From Onchidella celtica (lineage: Eukaryota; Mollusca; Gastropoda; Systellommatophora; Onchidiidae), in the NCBI GenBank assembly GCA_963931925.1, contig OZ007570.1, forward strand, positions 26,835,804-26,899,803: DNA of 64,000 nt, written 5' to 3'. The notes under the pieces were generated by a model. The model did no database searches. It was not told where the DNA came from and saw only the letters and a program-made list of their open reading frames with translations. A program made the translations under genes and the position numbers. This document shows, one piece after another, positions 42,478-56,634 of the stretch (position 1 is the first letter of the stretch; the number at the start of each line of letters is the position of its first letter).

Positions 42478-45400
42478 GATGACTCGCTATTGTGAAATAA
42501 GATGTGAAGACCTCACACTGATGTTTGGACGATCGTGAGGTGAGTTTGACTAAGTAAATCCTCTCTTCAGCGAACAAGTGCTACAGTAAGGCTTCGCACT
42601 AGTGTTGGGCGCTTCTTCTCTGTGTTGACCCTGTAGAATGATGTTTTCTAGTCTGTCTCTCTCAAGTTATGGAGTTGATAATTCTTGTGTCACTCACTGA
42701 TACTACTGTCTGAAAAGCTACACAAATAGACTCAAGTCATGTTTCCTCTGATTCATGTATATACTCTCTTCCTCCTATTTTACCTGCAAGGAAAGAAAAT
42801 AAATATATGGTGTTAAGTGTGGTTTATGATGATTCATACTGAACATTTTACTACATTTGCCATCGTATTGAATCAGAAAAAGTATAGTAACTTAACAAAA
42901 CACTGTTTACTGTAAAAATGATGTGGCTGTAACATGAGAAACAAAAGCTAAGGTTATATCACAAAAGTAAACCTTCTAGTCTCTGTAAGGAGCGCGGGGA
43001 TACATAATAGCTCACGGAATGCCGGGCTCTGGTGTTTAAAGGCATTCGGAGAGCTCATTTCCATGGCTTTTGTAATGGTTATTTCAGAACCACTGAGAAG
43101 CTATGATCTTTACTTTGTGTTTCGGCATTGACGGTTTCAAACTAAATGTCCTCTGTCCCCTGTTACACTGTAACTCACACGAATAGACGTTATACCGCGG
43201 CCAGCGAAGCCGAAATGTCAAATTCCGCGACCTCTCATATCCCACCTTGCAATAATCAGTTGCATAAATACATAAAATTCTTTCCTGAGTATGTCCAACA
43301 ATGGCCCATGAATTTTCATCCAACCACGAATCCATCCATATATCCGTCCATCCATCCGATCACCCACTAATCCATCCAATTGTCAGTCAGTCCGTCCGTC
43401 CGTCCGTCCATCCTTCCATCCAACCGACCACTCACCCACCCATCCGTCTATCCATCTATCCATCCATTCATCCATCCATCCATTTTCTGTCTAGTTTTTT
43501 TTTTTTTTTTGCTTTTCTATATTTTTGATCCAGCGTTTGCACTGGATGCTTTTCTTTTATTGCACGAGCTGATAAGGCTAACCATCTCCCTTTTTCTTTT
43601 TCTCATAGTCCAAATCACTTTCAATCCGTATCTTTACAATTCCCGGATTTTTTCAAAGGTGTCCCCGCCCTTTACTTTTCTTTTTTTTTTTTGTTATCAT
43701 AAATCTCTAACATAATAAAACACCTCACGTTTGTCCTCCACGACAAAAGATACAACTCTCTCGTGGAAGTCTGTGGCAAAAAATCAAAGGGCAAACGCAG
43801 GGCAATAAGGACTCCTGACACTAATTGTTGATTCAAGTTCAAATGTTTTCCCACGAAAATGAATTAACTTTACAGTGCACATGTTAAGAAAAAAAAAAAA
43901 AAAGGTTTATCTTTTGTTGGCGTCAAATTTATGTTACATGCCATGTTAGCCTACTGGATGTTCGAGTTACTATTTCTTATTATTTGCAAGAACGAGGCTG
44001 GCTTGACGGTCGACATGATTTGTCAGTGTTACTGAATTATGATAAACGTTGAATGGTTAATCAGTGTCAGATATGATGTACGTTGAGGGTACCAGTAGAT
44101 GTAACGATAGAGGGAGTAGGCTAATCGGCTATAGTGCAGCTGCTACTCGGTTTTCATCGCATTCCCACCCGCCCGCCCGCCCCGCCCCCCCCTAAAAAAA
44201 AAGTATACAAAAAATGTCCGTTTTATATTTCGCCACTTCCCCCCCCCCCCCCTTTTCAGGCCTACTTCTCTGCTTCGTATATGACAAGAGACATGCCAAA
44301 ATGGAAATGCCAAACTAAAAAGATTTTATAAAATGTACACGTTTTAAGGTCAAATTCCAAATTATGAGTATTTGATAACTTCCCAGATAAAGATCTCCGG
44401 AATGACAGCGGACACTTTCCACTACAAAGAAAAAAAATCAACAGGCTGCCTTATGAAAAACGGAAAGTTAAATACTAACTTTGTGTTAAATTTCACCCAC
44501 ACAAATCACAGCCCACTTCAACGTTGCTTTCAACCATGCACAAGACAGTTCAAGAGAAACACGAGCAGGGTTGTACAAACACCGAGATTACATGATTGTG
44601 CCCACAAAATACAGACAAACAAATCTCCAAGACTTAATGACGTTCTAAACAAACTTGTTTTTCTTCTGTCAACAGTGCTTATTCACCCTAGGAGAGATCT
44701 GTGTGTGTGTGAGGGATAGCTGGAGAAACAAAGACGGATAAAAGAAAGTAGGAGCGAGAGACAGATAATCATGTTCACAATCGTAAACCATTAAACCTGC
44801 ATTCTCACAGAGTGTCTCAAAGACATGTTAACATAACACGCAACTAAATGAGTTAGTTCTTTGCGATGCCTAAGTCCACCCCCTCCAAAACAAACTGCGC
44901 AGTTGTACAAAACACGTCACATGCACTCGCGTTTAAGTTACACAATTTTAATGCTTTCTGTAAACAATTAATAGGTCTATGCTCTAACATTCATTAATTT
45001 TACCAACGAGATTTTATCCAGGAATCGTACTGAGAGCAAAAAGACCTCTTATCGCCCTAGTGACGCTCGGTCAGATCCAAACTCAAACAAACAGCGACTG
45101 ATTGTAATCAAATGCTGGCAAGAGTCGACCATTTCTTCAGCGTTATAACTGACAGTGGTTATGATACCGCGACAGGTCAGAACTGTCACCAGGCTACGAT
45201 GCAATAAGGAAAACGTTCCACATTCAGGAAGTTTGACACTTGAGGATATCTGTTGGGATCTCAAACAGAATGTACAGACTGTAACAACAGCACTTTGCCA
45301 ACCTTATCGTGAAACTACACAAGTGCCAAAAAAAAAACGATTTTTACTGAGGGGGCGGGGGGGGGGGCGGACCAGTTTGACTTGATACTCCTTTAGGTAT

Positions 45401-47800
45401 TTATGAATAAACATTTGAAATATTGTACACTCCTCTTAATCAGTAGATAAAAACCAGATCCCTCCAAGCAGTTCATATAAATAACTATTAGAGAAGAGTT
45501 GTCATCGTGGTTATCCAAACATACTTGTGCGGTTTCAGCATCGGACCAGCGATTTGCTGATAAAGAACCGCAGAGATAAGTCAAGGGAAGTCGCAAGAGC
45601 CAAATAATTTGAAAGAGACTTTGTTATCGGTGTCTAGAATAGCATCAAATACATTGAGCTCCAGAAGATTGAAAGTGCTGAAACCCTCATCTGTATTTTT
45701 TGGAAAAAGCGTGTCAATCTAATAAAAAAAAAAAGACAACAATAAATAAATAAATAAACTGAAACTCATTAGAGAGCTAGACTCCAGCAGATATTCAGCG
45801 GTAACGAAGCCCTGCCAGACAAGTATTTCGGCCGTAGACTTTTCTAACACTAGACTATGGGAGACGGGCAACGCCCAGATTAGGAGTGTGGGTATTCGCT
45901 TGCAGTCTAGTCAACACGTAATGGCAACAGTCGAAGTTCACAAAAGGTTTCCATGCGATTTTAAATACAGCACGTTCAAGAATGAAGAACTAAGAGAGTA
46001 ACGAAAGTGAATCTCAATACTTACACAATATTTAAGGACAAGACAATTATAATAGAATTTCACAATATCAAAATGACAATTCCCTCTCGAATTTCAATAC
46101 AATGAAGATGGAAATCCGCCCACTGGGTATTTATACTATAGCCATTCATCTGTCCTTCAATGTACACGGGGAATTGTCGGCTTTAGAAGAGGCTGTCAGA
46201 GCTTCTCCACCCGTCCCCAGACCCTCACCCCATCCCCCTGGATGTTCGAGAACTTCTCTAGTCTTTCCATTCCGCAGCACAGCGGTTGTCAAGTCCTCGT
46301 TCTTTCAACCGCTCCAAATGAATCATGAAGACAAACAGAGGCTTATTTCGAAACTAGAGCACGTAAGATATGAAACTAAATCACGAGGGTTTTCGGATGA
46401 GTCACACAAATTTTAGCCTATCCAGCATTGCCTGATTATGAACAGGAAATGATATGCACATGTATTATAATTACTAAATAGTTTCAACCGCCATCCAGTT
46501 ATCTTACAAAAACGATGCATTACACACTCTGAAGTTGTTTTTTTTTTTAAAACAATGATGACACCTTGGCATACTGAATGATAAGTCATTGTCTTGCTAC
46601 GATGGGGTAAATATTTTAGGACCTATAAGTATAAAGTAATGGATAAAAATAGAAGCAGCTGTAAGTTGCTATTGATGGCAGTTGGCGAAAGTGATTGTTT
46701 CTTCAAGACAGAAAAGTAGAGAGAAAACGAGGGAAGGAGGGATAGGGGCAGAGGCGAGTACGAATGAGAAGGCCTTAGTGGAATGCATGTTTATTGGCTG
46801 TAGAGTCTTCGAGTTTCGTGTCCCATCTTATTACTGCGACTGTTCAAATTAAGTAAAAGGGGACACTTGAATACATCACTTTGACAACCTCTGTGGCTCT
46901 CGTGAGAAACTGTTTACATAAGGGGAAGACAGGTCGGCCCGAGGCACAAAACACGAAATCTTAGGCATAATGCATTCCCTTATTCCACACACTGGCGCGT
47001 ATCGGTATGACGCTGTATATATCAGTCAAAAGGTCACCAGTGCGGGAAAACACACGTCCGATTTCATACAGAGACGTAGAAATTTGGCGCAGCTTTAGAT
47101 GACTCAAGATAGTTATGTATCACGGAAAGACGGCCGTGACGTCAAAAATCACTTTTAGAGACCCAGAAAAAATGCTACATCTTTACCCAAGACAGATTTT
47201 AATGACACGTTTCACGATGTCTAATTTTAACATGATAATTTAACACACTTTACATCACTTCAGCAATACAATTATTTTGTCTCCCGACAATTCACAAAGC
47301 AGAAAAATCAACGAAAATCTTCAGTTTATTTATATTCGAAGTTAGGACGAACATCATACAACCAATGGCCTACGGTTTAATGTCTAAAGAGACCATAAAG
47401 GAACACAACTACTTTAGGACTTTTTTTTCATGCTATCGAATAAGTCTGTTTCAAACTTAAAGGCAGAGATTTTACTCATTCTCATGGTTTATATAACTGT
47501 GAACATGATTCTCTCTCTCTCTCGTTCTTATTTTCTTTTATCTGTCTTTGTTTTTCCAGTATATATATCACCCCCCCCCCCCCGCAAAAAAAACAAAACA
47601 AAAAAAACAACAGACTTTTTCTTCATACTATCAAACAGGTATCTCTTTTTCGAACTTTAAGGCAGATATTTTACTCATTCATGAATCGTTTGTCAACAGT
47701 TGAATAATGAATGGTGCGATAATAATAGTTCGTCCATCAGGTATGATGATGACCTTAACAACACCAGAGGAATAAAGAACAGAAATTGTTGAGAATTTCA
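42478..47800. other. upstream region of the aGPCR gene, no gene seen
   Basis: It presumably holds the 5' UTR exon(s) and promoter of the receptor. I recognise only simple repeats: TCCA/TCCG units at about 43317-43490, C runs near 44180 and 44240, a G run near 45350 and a C run near 47572. Short ORFs here lack any domain signal. Confidence 0.6.
43317..43490. repeat. TCCA/TCCG degenerate microsatellite
   Basis: An extended run of CCATCCAT/CCGTCCGT units with interruptions, upstream of the receptor gene. Confidence 0.85.
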
Positions 47801-50800
47801 ACACATGGACAATAAAGAGAACTAAAGGACACAGAGGACAGAATGGAAAGACTGTTCTTTCATGACTTATGACTTCTCATGTGACTGATAAGTCCTATTT
47901 TTGCCCTGCAGACCCTTCCGCATAAATGACAAGAGTGCTCCGTTGGTTCAGTACCACTGGGCCTTTTCTTGCGCCGTTCTCTTTTTTTGATAGCCTGCTG
48001 GACTCTGTCAGCTTCCCATGCTTTGCTGCCTCTGGTAAGGGCCGCCCTCCAATTTGCACGATCAAGCGAGAGCTTTTCCCACTCACTCACATCAATGGCA
48101 AAGGCCTTCAGTGATTGCTTGAGAGTGTCTTTGTAACGTCTCTTTGGGGCCCCAACATTCCTCGTTCCATTGGAGAGCTCAGAGAAGAAGATTTGCTTAG
48201 GGAGTCTGGAGTCGGGCATTCTGACAACATGTCCTGCACAACGTAGCTGAATTTTTTTCAGGTGGCAGAAGATGCTCAATTCCTTGGCACGATTGAGGAC
48301 CTCAGTGTCTGGAATTTTATCCTGCCATTTGATCCTTAGGATCTTTCTAAGGCAGGCCAGATGAAAGTGATTTAGCTTTCTGGCATGCGATTGGTACACT
48401 GTCCAGGTTTCAGCCCCATAGAGTAGGGTGGGAAGGACCACAGCATTGTACACTTTCAGCTTAGTGTCTGTGCGAATGCCGGCAACATCCCACACTCTCT
48501 TTCGAAGCCTGCCAAATGCAGAGCTGGCTTTGCTGATTCTTGAGAGAATTTCAGTATCAACACGAGCCGCGGAAGACAGTGTACTGCCAAGATAGGTGAA
48601 GTTCTCCGACACCTTCAGAAGACTGTCATGGACTTTGATATTTGGGGTCACAGGATACTTGTCGTCTGGAGTAGGCTGATGGAGCACTTCCGTCTTCTTT
48701 GTGCTTATTGTGAGGCCAAAGTTGTCACAGGCACTAGAGAACTTATCAACACAGTTTTGCATGCTATCCTCATCGTGTGCCAGAAGTGCACAATCATCAG
48801 CAAATAGTAGGTCACAGACTTGAGTACTTTTGGTTTTGGTTTTTGCCTGAAGTCTCCTGAGGTTGAATAGACTGCCATCAGTTCGGTACTTGATGCTTAC
48901 CCCTTGAGGAGGAGAGCTAAGGGCTTCTTGTAGCATTGCAGAGAACATGATGCTGAACAGAGTTGGGGCTAAGACACAACCCTGTTTTACCCCATTTGTG
49001 ACAGCAAAGGGCTCTGAAACACTGCCGTTGCTTTTGACTGCAGCTTGCATGCCACCATGAAACTGGCGCACTATTGTGATGAATTCCAAACTTCGCCAAG
49101 ATTTTCCAGAGGCCTTCACGACACACTGTGTCAAATGCTTTTGTGAGGTCAACAAATGTGATATACAGCGCTTTATTTTGTTCCATGCATTTTTCCTGAA
49201 TCTGTCTGGCAGCAAAAATCATACCCGCCGTTCCCCTCTCTTTACGAAAGCCACATTGGCTCTCGGGAAGCAAGTCATTTGACGAGAGGTGATCAAGAAG
49301 GCGATTCAGAAGCATTCTTGCCAATATTTTGCCAGCAATTGAAAGTAGAGATTCCCCGATGGTTGTCACAGACTTGGCTGTCCCCTTTGTTTTTGTACAG
49401 ATGGATGATTGAAGCATCTTTGAAGTCCTGTGGCAGCTTCCCTGCTTTCAACATATGATTGAACAACTCGGTCAACCTTTCAATAAGCTTTTCTCCACCG
49501 AAGGCATACACCTCAGCAGGAATTGAATCCACGCCTGGTGATTTGTTAAAGGACATCTGATTTGTGGCAGTCCGGGTCTCATTTGCTGTGAATGGCTTGG
49601 CAAGAGCTGCATTAATAGGAGTCTGAGGGAGGCGGTCAATGGACTCAGTATTTATATTTGATGGCCGATTTAGCACACCTCCGAAATGTTCTGCCCAACG
49701 CTGAATTATGGCATTCAATTCAACAATGCGTGTTGAACCATCTGACGCAAGAAGTGGCGTAGTGCCAGAGCGGGATGGTCCAAACACAGCTCGGAGGCTC
49801 TCAAAGAACTTTCTAGTGTTGTTTGTGTCGGCATATTTCTGAGTTTCTCTTACTCGCTCTTCAAGCCAGTCATTTTTCATTTTCCTCAGCTTCTTCTGGA
49901 GTACACCCTTACATGCACGCAGTGCATCAGCTTTTGCTGTGGAAGAGGGGTCACTGCAGTGAGCTTGGATGAGACTATTTTTTTCTTTGATGAGCACTTT
50001 GATTTCATTATCATTATCATTGAACCAGTCCTGGTGCTTGCGGACAGGAAAACCAACTGTGCTGCTGGCGCAAGAGTGTACAGTCGTATTTAGGTCAGTC
50101 CAGCTCTGTTCAATGTTCTCAGGGTCAAAAGTCACGCAATCCAATTTTGAGGAGAGTTCTGATGAGAGCTCGCTCTGTTTCTCAGCTGAGCAGAGTTTTG
50201 AAACATTTAGGCGTTTAGGTGGCGCTTTCCCTTGAGGGCGTCTATTGCGCCTCAATGTTAGTCTGAGCTTGCAAACAATGAGTCTGTGGTCAGTTCCACA
50301 CTCGGCACCACACATCGCCTTTGTTACAAGGACATCCTTTCTGTCAGTCTTCCTCACAATGACATAGTCTATGAGATGCCAATGCTTTGAGCGGGGATGC
50401 ATCCATGACGTTCTGTTTCTCACGGGGAGACTAAAATTTGTGTTGGTAATGAACAGGCCAAATTCAGCGCACAAAGTAAGTAAGCGCAACCCATTGTTAT
50501 TGCATGAACCAACTCCATGAGGGCCCAAAACATTTGGCCACGCTGAGATTTCGGAGCCAACCCTAGCATTGAAGTCCCCCAAGAGAATCAGCTTATCAGC
50601 TGCCGGGACAGAGCATATGACAGATTCTAGATCAGAATAGAACTTGTCTTTGGCTTCATCTGGGTTTGTCATGGTGGGCGCATATGCGCTAATGAGGGTG
50701 GCTGACTGGCTTTTCCCAACTGGGATCCTGAGTGTCATTAGCCTGTCATTTATTTCAATTGGCATGGACTGCAAGTTCCTGACAAGGTCATTTTTAATTG

Positions 50801-51980
50801 CAAACCCAACACCATGCTGTCTCGGTTCGACTGCACTCTTGCCTTTCCAGAAGAAGGTGTATCCACCACTGAGCTCTTTGAGTTGGCCACTATCAGGGAG
50901 TCTGGTCTCACTGAGTGCCACTATGTCCAGGTTGTACCTGCTGAGCTCAATGGCAATAAGTGCAGTGCGTCTTTCCGGGTTGTTTGAGTTGTCCTGTAGT
51001 GTGCGTATATTCCAGGCTCCTAGCCTGAGTAAGCTGAATTTCTTTTTGTTTCGACCGCAAAAAGGGATCCCCACTGGTCGCGGTATACCAGTCAGGGTGA
51101 TGTGAAGTGGGCTTTCTTTAGGGCACCTTTTCTAGCCCCTTCCTCAGTTGAGGTGAGCAGTGCTATCCTTTAAGGCTGCTCAGCTACTGTGGGTGCTGCC
51201 TCCCCACGCCTCCACTTCAATCGACGATGAAGCGACCATAGCCCACAGCCACCAACGTGTAGGTCTGTGCTAACAGCCTCCAGTCTATCCAAACCTGCTG
51301 CTACCGCACTCGCCCATCGCCGTTGGAATTTTGAGAGGAAAGAAGACGAGACAAAGATGAAAGAAGACGAGGTGAGTGTTAAGACTGGCGCAAAGAATTT
51401 GTTTTTAGTGAGAAAGAGCTGCGCAAACATCAGACTCACTCTCTCGCCTGGACACAACTTATCCAAGTGGCAAGACAGGGTCAAGACGACTGGAAATGTA
51501 TCCAGGTGCGGGAGGATGCCAGAGGGACAGTCATATTGCCTGACCGGCTGCCTGTAGGCTACTCCACAGCCTCGCAGTCCCAACTGACTAGGGTGAAAGA
51601 CCCAAACCAAAGAACGCCAATACTGGTGGATGCTCTGTGTCACGATATCCAGGCCAGAGTGACGGTATATTGCCATCTGCCCTATCAATCAACCACTGGC
51701 CTGCTGCCGCCAGCTTCGAAGCTGCGTCCGGGAAGTTTGCTCAATTCTTCGTCTGTGATTTAGGCAAATAAGCCTATGACCACACCGCTACCGAGGGCCA
51801 ATATGAAGGACTCAAGTACTGAGGGTCACATTGTGCCCTAGCATGTGGCCGTTGGGTTAGATGAAACCTCCTCCGCCCTGGCCGTTTGCACCGACAGGTG
51901 CACGCCCACTGATACCATGCTAGCGTACCAGTTCATGAAACAGGTTGTACTGGATTACATGTTACCATAGCAGATTTTTC
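47800..51980 (-). mobile_element. near full-length but frameshifted LINE
   Basis: It has endonuclease, RT, a C-terminal zinc finger and a GC-richer leader of about 0.9 kb upstream of the Met at 51074. Boundaries are estimated from where coding and GC-rich sequence stop. It is the same broad LINE type as those at 15.2-17.4 kb and 63 kb. Confidence 0.8.
47860..51074 (-). pseudogene. LINE endonuclease-reverse transcriptase, two frameshifts
   Basis: Three overlapping frames make up one ORF2-like protein. Frame 1 (51074-49293): APE endonuclease with LGAWNIRTL, SETRLPDSG, SAYAPT, GDFNARVG and GTDHRLIVCKL (catalytic residues present), then the RT start LYKNKGD. Frame 2 (49417-48917): RT fingers and palm [27 protein letters not shown]. 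Frame 3 (49215-47860): [13 protein letters not shown], catalytic LLFADDCALL, LLYGAETWT, RKILRIKWQD, and a C-terminal C-x2-C-x11-H-x3-H finger. The frame changes near 49370 and near 49090, so the copy is inactive unless these are assembly errors. Confidence 0.88.
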
Positions 51981-54900
51981 TGACCTGACATTTAATATGC
52001 GATAATAATAAACCTGAATATTGCGTTGTTTATCATCCCAAACGTAAACAAAGATGTCAGGGCGCATTTTGTCCACATTTTTTAAAAATTCCCCAAAGAG
52101 TTCTCTGTACACAGACTGGTGCAGCTCGTCAGCAACTTTTGATATAATTTAATTAGGTTTACCTCAACAGATGCTTGTTACTGTTTGTTATCCAAGTGTA
52201 AAAAACAAATGAACAGGAGTCCAGATTATTTTCCTACAAAATCCAACGTGTGATGCCTTATCTGATAGTGAAACTCCTCTCTCCAAAACAGAGTTCCATT
52301 AATATGATATTCTTAATCACCAACACACAAACAGGCTACAATTAAGAACATTAATACTTCTGGAGATGAAAGCTTGCCTTCAGAATCACAGGACGTATAA
52401 AATAATAATAAATAATAAAATGACACAGCAATCTATATAGATTTCTATTAAGAATAAGCCGTGTGTTCATTTTTCCATCTGTTAATCTCGAACTTGTAGT
52501 GAACGTTTATAGGACAGTGATATGCAGTGTTGAAATGATAGCTTGAAATGCTTCCTCAGTACGGCAGACTTACATTTTATCAGTTGATAATCAAATTACC
52601 CAAGTGTAAAGGTTGCCAAAATTTTGGACGGTCATAGTTTGGAACTTTTCTTTGCAGCAAACAGAATAATACATACTACTGAATGAAAGCAGTGCGGCAA
52701 TAATATAAAGGATCTCTGAACTTGCTCTAGGACATGAAAATCTTCTCTGAAATCACAGAGTTCATGCTTTCAGTGTGTCATAAATAAGAGTCAAAGTATG
52801 AAATTTTTCCCTTCGGCATGAATTCCAGTTAATAACTCGATAAAATAGGCCTATAAGGAACATTATTTTATTTACACTTTTCTGATGATTAAAAGTGTTA
52901 TTTTATTATTGTTATAAAATCGTACTTTGTATCGATAAATTCTGTCTAACCCGCATTATAGAAAAAAGCCTACAATTGCAACAACAAAACAGGCAAGCTT
53001 GGAAATGTCTGCGATTAGGGCCCTTAAATCATAATCTGAGGTGTAAAATTTTTCCATCGCTGGAGCATAAACTGCTCGGCATAGCTTCGCACAAAAACTG
53101 AAATTTGGAGTAAAAATAATTATCCCCGTGCCACTGTCACTGACAATGAAGAAAACTAGAACATGTACTTACGATCACCTGCAGCCAAATTCCGTAGTCT
53201 TTTCATCTGCTGGGCCAATGAAAAAAACACCAAACCTGTTACTTCCCAGAGTAAACGGGAACGACCAATCAACTCCATCGTCTTTCCATTCAGAGAAAGT
53301 GGAGAAAAGATCAAAGTTCGTTCTACACAAAACATGCACCGTATGGCTTCCACGAGCCTTTCTTGTCCAGTCACATAACTCATACCAGCGCCAGCCTTTT
53401 GACCTCTTGATGTTAAAGAATTGTCAACCTTAGTGTTGTCCCCCTTTCACCGCCCAGATCCCACATTCGTGGATTTGGCCGTGCCCATTGTCCGGTGCCA
53501 TACAGCGCTGGAAGAAGCTTGGACTTTGACGGAGGGTAAAGTAAAATGTGTTGACGCATGGCTTTGAGGAACCAGTAACGGAATGTCAGCTTTGCGAATT
53601 TTGTGGACAGTTTTCCTTTTAAAATTCACGACTGACTGCGAGGCCGACACACGAGTGACAGACGTATGATAACAGTGGCGACAACCTGTTTATGATAACA
53701 TTTATATTAGCTCATAAGGGCCATTTATCATTTTTTGTCAAAGAATAAGAAAAAATTTAAATGCAGCTGTGCTGTTTTATAGCGTCAAGTCTTGATGAAT
53801 AAATTTTCATCTCATTTTTCTGATGATCCGGACGTCATTGTGTAATAATTACGATTTTTTTTTCTACTGATTTATATTCACAATTTCCCCCCTTATTTCT
53901 CTGTTTACCTTGTAGCATACTCGAGTAAGCAGGAAACAGTATATATTCGAATCAGTCCTCCCCTACCAGCTATGTTATGTTAATGTCCAGGTAGGACCGA
54001 AAACTATGGCATGAAACAGGCTAATCCTCTTTGCTGTTACTGGAATCTCATTGAGCGTGAAGGCAAGACATACTGTTTGTTTTGCCTGTCACACGCTGTG
54101 ACCCTAGGATCACCCTCTTTGGCCTTCACCCTGCTGACGTCAAATATCAAAACAGACACGCTGGCGTGTCAAAATATTTGGTTCTCATTGATATTTGATC
54201 CATAATTATTAAAGGTAAGTAGCAAATGCCTTTTTTTCTCGGTAAACAAAAGGGCTAAACAATAGGACGTAAACAAAAAAAATTGTGCTTTTCACCAATG
54301 TTTTTAACCGTTACCATTCCAATGCAGAGCAGGAAAAATCTAAATTCACAAAAATTTCAACTTTTGGGGTACCCTTCAAATTTGTGTTCTACGAAATGAA
54401 TTAACGCCATTTATTTTTAGCTCCTTATAAAGTTCACTTACGACAATTTCTTGACATCAAACTTAACATCCTGTAAAGCATTAAAGCGATATTAATTATT
54501 ATCAATATTTTCCCCGAGGCGAAGTTAGCTGAAGTAATCTCATCTTAACCACTCCCCCCTTCATGTCAAAGGAGTACCATTGGATATGAAAATCTACAAC
54601 AAACTAAGAGCTATTTCACGAACGAGACCTGATAATAAAACTTGCATGCAGGCACCTGCAAAGCCTGTAAAATCTTTTCATCCGACGACAGTTGCACATA
54701 ATTCAAATAGAATTATCCCCTTCACCATGAATAAAGTACAGCAGTTCGTATACACCAAATATAAACCATAGCATAACAGAGTTATTTACTCTAACTATGA
54801 CCCTGAAGTGATGCCGATTGTATTATTTATACCAAATGTAGATTAGTGATTATTTGAACACGCTTCCCAACCTTACAGATTTCAGAAACGACGATCCATA

Positions 54901-55895
54901 CTCTGAGAGATTGGTAATTTGTTCTATGTACTACAAAGGCCTCATACTTAACTGGCGCACTGTACTAAAACTGAATTGCACCGCACATTTCCAATGCTGT
55001 CACAGCATCCTTTCACCTTTAAGGGCCCCTTTTCTTAAAGAAGTAAACCAGATCACATCCTGCACTACCGGAACCGAACTCATCAAAGCTTACATATAAA
55101 TCAAAATTCTAATCTAAACAATGCCACCTAATACAGTGAATAAAACAGTTACTTTGGTGGACACCCACAGTATAGTCTTACTTTTTGTCCTCCCCAGGGA
55201 TGGACAGTTGGCAGATCATAGTCTGATCGTTTGGCCCTTTCCCTTGGGGAGTGGAGTCTCCTAGGGGATGGGTCCTTGGGATACTGACAATATATCATAA
55301 TATAAAGGAAGTCAGGCATCCAATATGATCAGGAAAGGCTTTTAACCATTGAGCCTTAAATTCTTCGCAATGCCATATTATGCACAGAAAGACGTAAAGG
55401 TTTACGTGCTCTTAACTTTCGCTATTTTTTTTTTTTTAATACTTTTCGGTGATTTTGAGCCACAACAGAAGAAAATGTTCCGGCATTTTGAGCCGAAAAA
55501 AAAAAAGACTAAATTTCTTCAAATAGTATTAAAACCTATGACAGGTAATTTGGTTCTGCGCCTCAATTTACACATTAGTGATCGAAACTCAGCTTTAAAA
55601 ATTACATCTAGATCTATGTATTCCCCGAGTCAGTGGGCCAACTAGCATACATAATTATTGTAATCCTTGATTCCAGCTTCCCTGGTTCTTGGACAGACCA
55701 TGAGAGGGTGGAAAAAAGAGGAAAAGATATGTTTAGTTTAATTATCTTATTATGTGTATGCTAGGTGTGTGCGAATTGGGCGGAAGCGACTACATAGTAT
55801 GTACAGATCGAGATCGCAAATAAACAGTGTCACGAGCAGAGTTAGGGTCTTGGGGATGTTATGACTGCACGAGAGGCAGCTAACTCACACTCGGA
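51980..55895. other. intergenic, nothing recognised
   Basis: About 3.9 kb of AT-rich sequence. Scattered ORFs of 60-100 codons show no domain, no codon bias and no splice context that I can support. Confidence 0.55.
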
Positions 55896-55900
55896 CACAA

Positions 55901-56523
55901 TGTAGCGTCCCACTAGTTGAACAATCGATATTTTTCTTCCCCCTGCATGACGCGTCTCACTCGGCGACCTTCCTTCCCCCCCCCCCCTCTCGCCAGCAAG
56001 GCCGGTATTTCCCTTTGATGTCGCTGTGTGGCTTGTTTGTCTCACTGTAGAAAATCCAGAAGCGTCTGGAAGATACTGCAGTGTCCGAGATTACGCTAGG
56101 TCGACCTTGAGTGATGTAATGCTGTGACGTGTCTGTGTACGATTGGGTGGCCTGTATGTGTCCCGAACGATCTAGGTCTGTCTCGTGCTTATGGGGCGGT
56201 AAAGCCGCTTCCTGAACGTTCCTGGACAGAATATATATAAGGAGGGCCAGGCGAGTAGGATGGGGTGTGCAAACCATGGATGCAGGTCGTAGGTGTAAAT
56301 CTAGTCGTGGTCAGATATATTATAGTGCCTTCCCTGCTAGGTGTAAGTAACTTGTGGATATCAGCTTGTGTTTACAGTTATTAAAGTTAGTATTAATTGT
56401 TCATCGGATCCTGTTATTTATTTCTACAACAGTTCGAGACAGTTTCGTTTTTTTAAGGGGTAGACGATCAGTTCATCTGACTCTCCCCATCATAACGTGC
56501 TGAAATTTGCATCAACTGTTACA
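55901..56523 (+). repeat. 5' LTR
   Basis: It begins TGTAGCG and ends TGTTACA. A TATATAAGG box at about 56233-56241 is the likely promoter. Compared with the 3' LTR I see one substitution (GAACAATCG here, GAACGATCG there) and a 2-nt difference in a C run. Confidence 0.95.
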
Positions 56524-56526
56524 TAT

Positions 56527-56544
56527 TGGGGGCTCGTCCGGGAT
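56527..56544 (+). promoter_or_regulatory. primer-binding site, tRNA-Pro type
   Basis: TGGGGGCTCGTCCGGGAT begins 3 nt after the 5' LTR. It is complementary to the 3' end of tRNA-Pro, the primer also used by murine leukaemia virus. It primes minus-strand DNA synthesis. Confidence 0.88.
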
Positions 56545-56634
56545 CCGATTAGATCAGAACAGATTCAAGTCAGACCATCGAAGTGTTTCTAAAGTACAGT
56601 AAAGTGTGTAAAGATCATCGAGGATATCCACAAC

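Noticed and set aside
43301..43715. ORFs rich in His/Pro/Ser/Ile
   Set aside because: They are translations of the TCCA/TCCG repeat.
46102..46416. 104-codon plus-strand ORF upstream of the receptor gene
   Set aside because: It has no recognisable domain, signal peptide or splice context; a chance ORF is likelier.
51267..51763. Plus-strand ORFs of about 97 codons in the LINE leader
   Set aside because: They lie antisense in the GC-rich 5' leader of the minus-strand LINE. There is no family signal, and open frames are expected in GC-rich sequence.
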